Position numbers and translations under genes: made by a program. Positions 1 through 6,010 of a DNA stretch of 21,453 bases are shown in pieces. The notes beneath the pieces were generated by a model. The model did not search any database. It had not been told where the DNA came from and saw nothing but the letters and a program-made list of their open reading frames with translations. The stretch comes from JAHCIE01 sp034431435 (GTDB lineage Bacteria > Chloroflexota > Anaerolineae > Epilineales > JAHCIE01), in assembly GCA_034431435.1 (NCBI GenBank), contig DAOUDG010000047.1, positions 1-21,453 on the forward strand, given 5' to 3'. Every line of letters starts with the position of its first letter. Within the stretch, counting starts at the first letter, position 1.

Positions 1-277
1 CCACGCCCGTGAAGTCCGGCATGATGCCACGGGCCGGTGTGAAGGCGATCTCCTGACTGGGAGCGGCCTTCGGGTCCCAGCGCGTAAACTCCATAATATC
101 GTCGGCTGTGACGTTCTTGCCGTCTTCAGTCCGCAGCAGATTCTCTAGCAGAATGCGCAGCGAGTAGGACAGGCGCGTCAGGTTGACACCCTTCTGCGCC
201 AGGGCGTCCAGGCGAAACATGGTATAGTCGCGGTCACCGATAGAGAGGGAGGAGCGAGCGCCGAACGAGTTAAGCAT
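1..277 (-). CDS. acnA: Aconitate hydratase, N-terminal part (runs off left edge)
   Basis: Aconitase interconverts citrate and isocitrate in the TCA cycle using a [4Fe-4S] cluster. Reading the minus strand from an ATG at 277 gives 92 codons with no stop before the edge. The peptide has the N-terminal signature of the AcnA/IRP1 type: a Y-T-M-F-R-L-D-A-L segment near residue 18, then R-L-S-Y-S-L-R-I-L-L-E-N-L-L-R near residue 36, and a PAR..M.DFTGV block at about residue 81, just before the edge. A Shine-Dalgarno-like AGGAG lies 7 nt before the ATG. The block reads PARGIMPDFTGV, while the family form I remember is PARVLMQDFTGVP, so two positions differ. The Fe-S cysteines and most of the protein lie outside the window. 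The gene is divergent from the dGTPase-like gene. The family call is firm; activity cannot be judged from this fragment. Confidence 0.85.
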   Translation of the reverse strand, partial: MLNSFGARSSLSIGDRDYTMFRLDALAQKGVNLTRLSYSLRILLENLLRTEDGKNVTADDIMEFTRWDPKAAPSQEIAFTPARGIMPDFTGV

Positions 278-362
278 ACGCAGTCTCCTGGGCTGAGGCG
301 AAGAGCCGGAGGGCGGCCCGTGGGCAACAGACGGGGCGGCGTGCGTGACACGTCGCATCTCA

Positions 363-392
363 ATTATACGCCCGCCGTACAGGGGGACGCAA
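363..392 (-). promoter_or_regulatory. Candidate sigma-70 promoter for acnA
   Basis: On the minus strand a perfect TATAAT (363-368) is preceded, 18 nt upstream, by TTGCGT (387-392). Transcription would start near 356 and leave a leader of about 80 nt before the acnA ATG at 277. The -10 is consensus and the -35 is weak. The intergenic gap as a whole is 278-464 and I see no gene in it. Confidence 0.5.
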
Positions 393-402
393 CAAACACC
401 GC

Positions 403-431
403 TTGTCGGCAAGCAGGCATGGTGCTACACT
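403..431 (+). promoter_or_regulatory. Candidate promoter for the dGTPase-like gene
   Basis: TTGTCG (403-408) and TACACT (426-431) are separated by 17 nt on the plus strand. Each matches four of six consensus positions. The predicted start near 438 is about 27 nt upstream of the ATG at 465. It would be divergent to, and partly interleaved with, the acnA promoter. This is a moderate call by eye only. Confidence 0.35.
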
Positions 432-464
432 TGCTCAGCCTCAGCGGAAAGGAGGGGTGACCCG

Positions 465-1730
465 ATGAGCGCGAACCTGTCCCAGACCGACCTGGGGACG
501 CACGTCCGCCCGCGAACCGAAATCGATGCTCTAGAGGCCCAGTGGTTGGCCCCCTACGCCGAGAAGTCGGCAACGTCGCGCGGCCGCCAGCACGGCGGCG
601 AGCCGCACCCCTATCGAACCGAGTTTCAGAAGGACCGTGACCGCATCATCCACACCACGGCCTTTCGTCGCCTGCAATACAAGACCCAGGTATTCATCAA
701 CTACGAGGGCGACTACTACCGCACCCGCCTGACGCATACCATGGAAGCGGCCCAGATGGCGCGCACCATCGCCCGCGCCCTGCGCGTCAACGAAGACCTG
801 TCGGAAGCTATCATCCTGGCCCACGACCTGGGTCACTCGCCCTTCGGCCACAGCGGCGAGGTTACTCTTGACCGCCTGATGCTGGAGCGGATGGGCCTCG
901 ATCCCAACGACCCTGTCAACACCGGCCGCGGCTACAACCACAACGTCCAATCGCTGCGCATCGTGGACCGACTGGAAAAGCGCTGGCCCGGCTATAGTGG
1001 CCTCAATCTGACCTGGGAGACCCGCGAGGGCATGGTCAAGCACGTCACAGAGTATGACGTGGTCGCGCCGGAGTTCAGTGCCCCCTTCCTGCCGGAGTGG
1101 CGGCCGTCAGTAGAGGCGCAAATCGTCAACTACGCCGACGAGCTAGCCTACAGCGTCCACGACCTGGACGACGGCCTGCGCTCAGGCATCTTGACCGCCG
1201 ACATGTCGGCCCTCCAAGGCGTGCGCCTGTGGCAGGCCATCCTGGCCTACGCCGATGGCCCGTTTTCCGAGCTAAACCGCCACGTCATGATTCGCAAGCT
1301 GTTTGACCTGGTCGTAACGGACCTCATCCGCACCACGGCCGACAACATCGAGGCAGCCAACCCCCAAAGCACGGATGACGTGCGACGCCTGTCGCAGCCG
1401 GTGGCGAGCCTGTCGCCCACGATGGCCGTTCAGGTCGCCGAACTGAAGCGATTCTTGTACGACAACATGTACCGCGCCCCGCGTGTCGTGCGCATGTTTC
1501 GCAAGGCGGAGCGCGTGCTCATCGCCCTGTTCGAGGCTTTCGAGGAAGACTACCGTCAGTTGCCCGCCAAGACTCGCGCTCGCCTGCTGCAAGTCAACCC
1601 TGAGGTGCGCGACGGAGGTGGCTTCACTGTCCAGGGCTATCGCGTCATCACCGACTATATTGCAGGCATGACCGACCGCTATGCCCTCGACGAGCACAAG
1701 CGGCTGTACGACCCCTACGAACGAACCTAG
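465..1730 (+). CDS. dgt: Deoxyguanosinetriphosphate triphosphohydrolase-like protein (HD domain)
   Basis: Members of this family cleave dNTPs, classically dGTP, to the deoxynucleoside and tripolyphosphate, affecting dNTP pools. The 421-residue protein shows the HD metal-site pattern: His91 in R-L-T-H-T, the pair His120-Asp121 in A-H-D-L-G-H, the following P-F-G-H-S-G-E, and Asp225 in Y-A-D-E-L-A-Y-S-V-H-D-L-D-D-G-L. The segment D-R-I-I-H-T-T-A-F-R-R-L-Q-Y-K-T-Q-V-F near the N-terminus is typical of the dGTPase-like subfamily. The frame is open from 345, but the ATG at 465 is chosen because AAAGGAGG lies just upstream and the extra 40 residues would be atypical. It is the first gene of a rightward run; a large hairpin separates it from uppP. 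True substrate (dGTP or mixed dNTPs) cannot be told from sequence. Confidence 0.9.
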   Translation: MSANLSQTDLGTHVRPRTEIDALEAQWLAPYAEKSATSRGRQHGGEPHPYRTEFQKDRDRIIHTTAFRRLQYKTQVFINYEGDYYRTRLTHTMEAAQMARTIARALRVNEDLSEAIILAHDLGHSPFGHSGEVTLDRLMLERMGLDPNDPVNTGRGYNHNVQSLRIVDRLEKRWPGYSGLNLTWETREGMVKHVTEYDVVAPEFSAPFLPEWRPSVEAQIVNYADELAYSVHDLDDGLRSGILTADMSALQGVRLWQAILAYADGPFSELNRHVMIRKLFDLVVTDLIRTTADNIEAANPQSTDDVRRLSQPVASLSPTMAVQVAELKRFLYDNMYRAPRVVRMFRKAERVLIALFEAFEEDYRQLPAKTRARLLQVNPEVRDGGGFTVQGYRVITDYIAGMTDRYALDEHKRLYDPYERT

Positions 1731-1732
1731 CC

Positions 1733-1799
1733 GTGCAGCGTGATGCGTGAAACGTGGGAACCATTGAAGGTGGTTCACGTTTCACGCATCACGCTGCAC
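1733..1799. repeat. Perfect 24-bp inverted repeat (GTGAAACGTG family hairpin)
   Basis: Arms 1733-1756 and 1776-1799 are exact reverse complements, separated by 19 nt. AACC (1759-1762) and GGTT (1772-1775) inside the loop can extend the stem past a two-base bulge. The element begins three bases after the dgt stop codon and ends 13 bases before the uppP start. The core GCGTGAAACGTG recurs in the hairpin at 7874-7921. No T-run follows, so a simple intrinsic terminator is not obvious. It could be a Rho-independent-like stop, an mRNA-stabilising structure, or a dispersed palindromic repeat. Confidence 0.85.
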
Positions 1800-1812
1800 A
1801 TCAGGAGCCATC

Positions 1813-2619
1813 TTGGACCTCATCAACGCCATTCTACTTGGCATCATCGAAGGCATTACTGAGTTCCTACCTATCTCGTCGACCGGTCATCTGATTATCG
1901 CTAACCGCTTCTTCCCGCTACCGCCAAGTGTGGAGGTTACCTTCGACATCTTCATCCAGTTGGGGGCCATCCTCGCCATCGTCTGGCTGTACCGCGCCAA
2001 GATTCTCGACTTGCTGCGGCGGCTGCCGTCCGACCGGGGCGCGCAGCGCTTCGGGCTGGCGCTGCTCATCGCGTTTCTACCGGCGGCGATCCTCGGCATC
2101 CTGATCCACGGCGCTATTGAGAAGTACCTGTTTGGGCCAGTGCCCGTCGCCTTCGCCATGGTCCTCGGCGGTATCCTCATCCTCATGATCGACCGTAACG
2201 ACCGCAAGGGCAACACCCACGCCACCGAGGAGGTCACAACGCGGCAGAGCGCCCTCATAGGCGCGGCGCAAGCCCTGTCGCTGTTTCCCGGTGTATCGCG
2301 CTCGGCGGCCACCATCCTGGGCGGTCTCGTCACCGGCCTCGACCGCCGCACCGCCGTCGAGTTCTCCTTCTTCCTGGCCATCCCCACCCTCGGCTCGGCC
2401 ACCCTGTATGCCCTCGCCAAGAGCGCGTCGAGCCTGCAAAGCTCGGACTGGATACTCCTGGCAGCGGGCTTCATCTCGACCTTCATCACGGCCCTGATCA
2501 TCGTGCGCTGGTTCCTACGCTACGTATCGACCAATACCCTGGCTCCGTTTGGCATCTATCGCATCGTCGTCGGCTTCCTGGTGCTGACGCTATACCTGAC
2601 GGGCCTTCTCCGCCGCTGA
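1813..2619 (+). CDS. uppP: Undecaprenyl-diphosphatase (BacA/UppP type)
   Basis: An integral membrane phosphatase that converts undecaprenyl diphosphate to the monophosphate, recycling the lipid carrier for peptidoglycan and surface glycans; overproduction gives bacitracin resistance in known cases. The 268-residue length fits the family. Two signature blocks are present: G-I-I-E-G-I-T-E-F-L-P-I-S-S-T-G-H at residues 10-26, with the conserved Glu17, and P-G-V-S-R-S from residue 159, with the catalytic-region Arg163. Hydrophobic stretches fill most of the remainder. The start is a TTG at 1813 with AGGAG at 1803-1807; the first residues (M-D-L-I-N-A-I) match the family N-terminus. It sits downstream of the dgt hairpin and nine bases before the isomerase-like gene, suggesting these two are cotranscribed. 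Confidence 0.95.
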   Translation: MDLINAILLGIIEGITEFLPISSTGHLIIANRFFPLPPSVEVTFDIFIQLGAILAIVWLYRAKILDLLRRLPSDRGAQRFGLALLIAFLPAAILGILIHGAIEKYLFGPVPVAFAMVLGGILILMIDRNDRKGNTHATEEVTTRQSALIGAAQALSLFPGVSRSAATILGGLVTGLDRRTAVEFSFFLAIPTLGSATLYALAKSASSLQSSDWILLAAGFISTFITALIIVRWFLRYVSTNTLAPFGIYRIVVGFLVLTLYLTGLLRR

Positions 2620-2628
2620 GAGACTCCT

Positions 2629-3534
2629 ATGCCCCCCGCCCCCGCATTATCGACCATGTGGCTCCAGACCCGCTACGACCGCGTCGTAGACTTCGCTCGA
2701 GCTGCGTGGGACATCGGCTTTCGTCGCTTCGAGTTGAGCCACATCTTGCCTGCCGCCGCCTTTGACGGCTTCGTATCCGGCGAGTGGGACGTGGCCGCCG
2801 TGCATCACCCCGTCCCCCGGCCCGCCACCCACGTACCGCACCTATCGGACCCTGACCCCGAGCGGCGATGGCTGGCAGTGGCTCACGCTCGTGGCAGCCT
2901 CGACACCGCCGCCCGCTACGGCGCGTCGGCTGTCGTCTTCCACATCGGCGATATCCCAGAGCTAGAATGCCTGGAAGACGAGCTACGCAGCCGCACCCTC
3001 GCCCGCCAGCAGACCAAGCCCGAGTACGCCGCCGCTGTCGCCCGCTTCGAGGCGGGTCGCGCCCGCTGGCGCGAGCCCTATCTGGCCGCCGCCCTCGATA
3101 GCCTGCTGCGACTGGCCGACGACGCAGCCCGCCTCGGTGTGCAACTAGGCCTGGAAACCCGGGAGTTTGCCCGCGAGATTCCCGACCTGGATGATATGGC
3201 TATTCTGCTCGACGCGCTCCCACCCGAAGTGGCGGGAATGTGGCTGGACACCGGCCACGTAGCAGTCACCGCTCGTCTGGGCCGCCCCAGCCTGCGCGAC
3301 TGGCTCGCCCACCACGGCGATCGACTGATCGGCCTACACCTCCACGACTGTCTCGACCTGCGCGATCATCTACTGCCGGGCCAGGGCGACGTTCACTTCG
3401 CCGCCCTGACGCCCTACCTCACCCCCAACACCGTACGCACCTGCGAGCTAGATTGGTTCTACACCCCCGCCGAACTGCGCGCGGGCGTTGCTCGCCTGGC
3501 GGCGGCGGGCGTGTGCACTCCACTGGCTTCATAG
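2629..3534 (+). CDS. Sugar phosphate isomerase/epimerase-like TIM barrel protein
   Basis: The 301-residue protein resembles the xylose-isomerase-like/AP-endonuclease family 2 TIM barrel fold. Candidate metal ligands appear in the expected order at strand ends: Glu176 in L-G-L-E-T-R, Asp207 and His210 in W-L-D-T-G-H, His239 and Asp240 in L-H-L-H-D, and Glu273 in C-E-L-D-W. Such proteins isomerise or epimerise sugars or cleave abasic DNA; the lack of the full endonuclease IV motif set favours a sugar or polyol substrate, but I cannot name it. The ATG at 2629 follows the uppP stop by nine bases, with only a weak ribosome-binding site. The first eight residues are Pro/Ala-rich. It ends just before the nusA promoter. 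Confidence 0.75.
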   Translation: MPPAPALSTMWLQTRYDRVVDFARAAWDIGFRRFELSHILPAAAFDGFVSGEWDVAAVHHPVPRPATHVPHLSDPDPERRWLAVAHARGSLDTAARYGASAVVFHIGDIPELECLEDELRSRTLARQQTKPEYAAAVARFEAGRARWREPYLAAALDSLLRLADDAARLGVQLGLETREFAREIPDLDDMAILLDALPPEVAGMWLDTGHVAVTARLGRPSLRDWLAHHGDRLIGLHLHDCLDLRDHLLPGQGDVHFAALTPYLTPNTVRTCELDWFYTPAELRAGVARLAAAGVCTPLAS

Positions 3535-3538
3535 GCGT

Positions 3539-3567
3539 TTGCATTTCGACGTAACCTATGTTATACT
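3539..3567 (+). promoter_or_regulatory. Promoter of the nusA operon
   Basis: TTGCAT (3539-3544), a 17-nt spacer, and TATACT (3562-3567) give one of the best sigma-70-type matches in the window. Transcription would start near 3574, about 120 nt upstream of the nusA ATG. It begins four bases after the stop codon of the upstream isomerase-like gene. Confidence 0.65.
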
Positions 3568-3601
3568 CACAGCCGATTTAGCCGACCTTGAGCAGTGCGT
3601 T

Positions 3602-3626
3602 GAAAAGTGGGATGCCCCCACTTTTC
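3602..3626 (+). terminator. Terminator-like hairpin in the nusA leader (candidate attenuator)
   Basis: A 10-bp perfect stem (3602-3611 with 3617-3626, loop ATGCC) is followed by the T-rich stretch TTGTTGT. It lies about 30 nt downstream of the predicted transcription start and about 67 nt upstream of the nusA ATG. In that place it would act on the operon's own transcript rather than end the upstream gene, although it could do both if read-through from 3534 occurs. NusA itself stimulates pausing and termination, and autoregulation of nusA operons through leader termination is known in other bacteria, so feedback is plausible. Confidence 0.55.
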
Positions 3627-3692
3627 TTGTTGTAGCGGATTGTCGGGCGCCACCCGCAGTTCGGCCCGCGATGGAGGGGCGTAGTCCTGGCT

Positions 3693-5387
3693 ATGGCTAG
3701 CACATCGAAGAACGATCTGGCGGTCGCCATCAAGCATCTCGCGGCGGAGCGCAATCTGCCCCGCGAGGTAATTCGCGAGGCCCTGGAGGCCGCGCTCGTC
3801 TCGGCGTACAAGAAGACGCCTGAGGCCGCTGCTCAGCACATCACCGTCGACATCGAAACCGCTGACGGTAAGCCGCGCGTCTTTGCCGAGAAGGAAGTCG
3901 TCGAGGAAGTACGCGACGACCGCATCCAGATGACGCTGGAAGAGGCGCGCACGGTGGACCCCCTGGCCGTCCTGGGCGGGGTGGTCCGCATTGACGTGAC
4001 CCCTGACGACTTCGGACGCATCGCGGCACAGACGGCCAAGCAGGTCATCTTGCAGCGTATCCGCGAGGCGGAGCGCGATCAGGTCTTCAGCCAGTATTCG
4101 CAGTCCGAAGGCGACATCATCCAGGGTATGGTCCAGAGCGTGGACGGCCCCGACGTCAGTATCCAACTCGACAAGGCCGAAGGGCGACTGCCGCGCAAGG
4201 AGCAGATTCCGAAGGAACGCTACTATCGCGGCCAGCGGCTCAAGGTGTACGTCGTCGAGGTCAAGAAGACCAACAAAGGCCCCGAGATCGTCGTGTCGCG
4301 CACCCATCGCAACATGCTGCGCCGCCTGCTAGAGCTAGAAGTACCGGAAATCTTCAACGGTGCGGTGGAGATCAAGGCCATCGCCCGTGAGGCTGGCTCG
4401 CGCTCGAAGGTCGCCGTCGCTGCCCGCCAGGAGGGCATCGACCCGGTGGGCGCGTGCGTCGGCATGCGCGGCGTGCGCATTCAGGCGCTGGTCAACGAGT
4501 TGGGCGGTGAGAAGATCGACGTTGTGGAGTGGAGTCCCAGCGATGAGCAATTCATCGCCAACGCCCTCAGCCCGGCGGTCGTTCTTTCGGTCAAGACGGA
4601 GGAAGGCGCGGATGGGCGCACGGCCAAGGTCGTCGTGCCCGACAAGCAACTCTCCCTCGCCATTGGCAAGGAGGGGCAGAACGCCCGCCTGGCCGCCAAG
4701 CTAACCGGCTGGCGTATCGATATCAAGAGCCAGACGGAGGCGTTGCAGGAAGAGCAGCAGGCGGCTGAAGAGGAGATGCGTCAGTTGGAGCGACAGCGGG
4801 CCGTCGAGGATGCCCGCAAGCTGCTCGACCTGGCGGAATTGCTGGCGACAGAGGAGCGGGCGGCTGCGAGCCTCGACGAGGCCGTCACACCGCTGGTCGA
4901 GGCGGCCCCGCCAGAGTCGACGACCGAGGCGCCGACCGTCGAGACGCCCAGGGTAGACGTGGTTAGCCCACCCACCCCGGTCACGCCTGCCCCGCCCACG
5001 CCGTCGACACCCACGGTCACGCCGACCCCGGCACCAGTCCCGACCCCGGCGCCAGTCCCGACCCTGGCGCCAGTGGCCGCCGAGACACGCAAGATCGTTT
5101 TCGAACTACCCGCGACCCCGGTTGAGGTCGAAGACGAGGAAGAAGAGGGCAGCGAGGCGCGTCCTAAGGATAAGAAGGGGAAGAAGAAGGGCAAGGCGGC
5201 TCTTATCCGCGACGAGCGCACCGGCCGCCTGGTCAAAGCCACGGCGCGCAAGTCTAATCGCGCTCGGCCGGAGTGGGAGGACGTGGACCTGGACGCGGAG
5301 GAAGCAGGCGAGCTGGAGAGCGAAGACATTGACTACTTCGCCAACGACGATGAAGACTTCGCGTACGACCCCGACGCCGACGCCTAA
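3693..5387 (+). CDS. nusA: Transcription termination/antitermination factor NusA with long low-complexity tail
   Basis: NusA binds RNA polymerase and nascent RNA and controls pausing, termination and antitermination. Order in the 564-residue protein: N-terminal RNAP-binding domain (about 1-135), S1 domain (about 139-203), then two KH domains, the second with G-K-E-G-Q-N at 325-330. The conserved core ends near residue 346. The remaining roughly 218 residues are a Glu/Gln/Arg-rich helical stretch (about 347-400), a Pro/Thr/Val-rich stretch built partly from three 18-bp tandem units, a very acidic patch, a Lys-rich patch, and an acidic Asp/Glu/Tyr end. ATG 3693 is chosen because it begins a typical NusA N-terminus; GGAGG at 3673 is rather far away. 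The 3' end overlaps ylxR. No rimP precedes it; a TIM-barrel gene occupies that place. Confidence 0.95.
   Translation: MASTSKNDLAVAIKHLAAERNLPREVIREALEAALVSAYKKTPEAAAQHITVDIETADGKPRVFAEKEVVEEVRDDRIQMTLEEARTVDPLAVLGGVVRIDVTPDDFGRIAAQTAKQVILQRIREAERDQVFSQYSQSEGDIIQGMVQSVDGPDVSIQLDKAEGRLPRKEQIPKERYYRGQRLKVYVVEVKKTNKGPEIVVSRTHRNMLRRLLELEVPEIFNGAVEIKAIAREAGSRSKVAVAARQEGIDPVGACVGMRGVRIQALVNELGGEKIDVVEWSPSDEQFIANALSPAVVLSVKTEEGADGRTAKVVVPDKQLSLAIGKEGQNARLAAKLTGWRIDIKSQTEALQEEQQAAEEEMRQLERQRAVEDARKLLDLAELLATEERAAASLDEAVTPLVEAAPPESTTEAPTVETPRVDVVSPPTPVTPAPPTPSTPTVTPTPAPVPTPAPVPTLAPVAAETRKIVFELPATPVEVEDEEEEGSEARPKDKKGKKKGKAALIRDERTGRLVKATARKSNRARPEWEDVDLDAEEAGELESEDIDYFANDDEDFAYDPDADA
5023..5076 (+). 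repeat. Three 18-bp tandem repeats inside nusA
   Basis: Units at 5023-5040, 5041-5058 and 5059-5076 differ at only a few bases and encode T-P-A-P-V-P, T-P-A-P-V-P and T-L-A-P-V-A. They form the core of a Pro-rich linker between the helical stretch and the acidic end of NusA. The unit length keeps the frame, so copy-number change would alter linker length only. Confidence 0.8.
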
Positions 5388-5697
5388 GCCTCAGCCGCTA
5401 CGGCGCAAGCACGTGCCACAGCGGACATGCATCGGCTGTCGCCAAAGCCAGGGCAAGCGCGTGATGGTGCGCGTCGTTCGCACACCTGACGCAGATGTTA
5501 TCATCGATCCAACCGGCAAGCGTGCCGGACGCGGCGCGTACATCTGCGCCGACCCGCTATGCTGGGAGGCAGCCCTCAAGGGTCGCCTCGAGCATGCGCT
5601 CAAGACGACCCTGACGGCGGACGAACGCGAGGCATTGCGGATGTACGCGGCCGGCCTCTCGAAGAGCGCCGATGCCCTGGCCAAGAGCGATGTCTGA
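5350..5697 (+). CDS. ylxR: YlxR family RNA-binding protein
   Basis: YlxR (DUF448) is a small, basic, putative RNA-binding protein usually encoded between nusA and infB. The recognisable block starts with R-K-H-V-P-Q-R-T-C-I-G-C-R and continues through R-V-V-R-T-P-D and G-R-G-A-Y-I-C to a helical C-terminus, matching the family pattern of a C-x-x-C near the start and a G-R-G-A-Y motif. The ATG at 5350 gives 115 residues and overlaps the nusA 3' end by 38 bases in another frame; a GTG at 5413 would give a protein starting right at the conserved region. No clear ribosome-binding site supports either, so translation is probably coupled to nusA. The first 18 residues with ATG 5350 are T/P-rich as a by-product of the overlapping acidic codons. 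Confidence 0.85.
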   Translation: MKTSRTTPTPTPKPQPLRRKHVPQRTCIGCRQSQGKRVMVRVVRTPDADVIIDPTGKRAGRGAYICADPLCWEAALKGRLEHALKTTLTADEREALRMYAAGLSKSADALAKSDV

Positions 5698-6010
5698 CCT
5701 ACATGCTATGGACCACGGGTTGAATTCGGCGTCGCGCCTTACCGCGACGCGCCACAGTAGCGGAGCTGACGTGACTCGTTGAGCGTCGACCGATGAGATC
5801 CCGCCCTGGGCCTCATCGGTGGCTGATCGGATGCCACGTCTCTCGCGGATAGACCAACCGCAGGGGTGTGTCGCATCATCACCCCACCGGCCCTGGGCTG
5901 TGTCCGCCTCCGCGCCCGCTGCTGGCCCTGCCACGGCGGGCTTTGCATTGAACGAAGGATGGAGGAGGACCACGGCGGCCTGCTGGGGGTCCGAGAAAGA
6001 GGTGTTTCTT
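5698..6010 (+). ncRNA. Non-coding, hairpin-rich stretch upstream of infB (candidate structured leader)
   Basis: No convincing gene fills these 313 bases, although a frame open from 5819 leads into infB. At least four perfect stems can be read: 5729-5736 with 5743-5750 (8 bp), 5789-5797 with 5812-5820 (9 bp), 5863-5868 with 5880-5885 (6 bp) and 5914-5919 with 5936-5941 (6 bp, with an inner GGC/GCC pair, followed by TTTGCATT). Many gene clusters have ylxQ here. The density of stems in a tight operon suggests a cis-acting RNA, but high GC makes chance stems common and I recognise no known RNA family. Confidence 0.4.

Noticed and set aside
345..464. Longer dGTPase-like start at 345
   Set aside because: The ATG at 465 follows AAAGGAGG; the longer form would begin upstream of the candidate promoter.
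5819..6010. Longer IF-2 start at GTG 5819
   Set aside because: The extra 64 residues resemble no IF-2 N-terminus and cross predicted hairpins; ATG 6011 has a proper ribosome-binding site.
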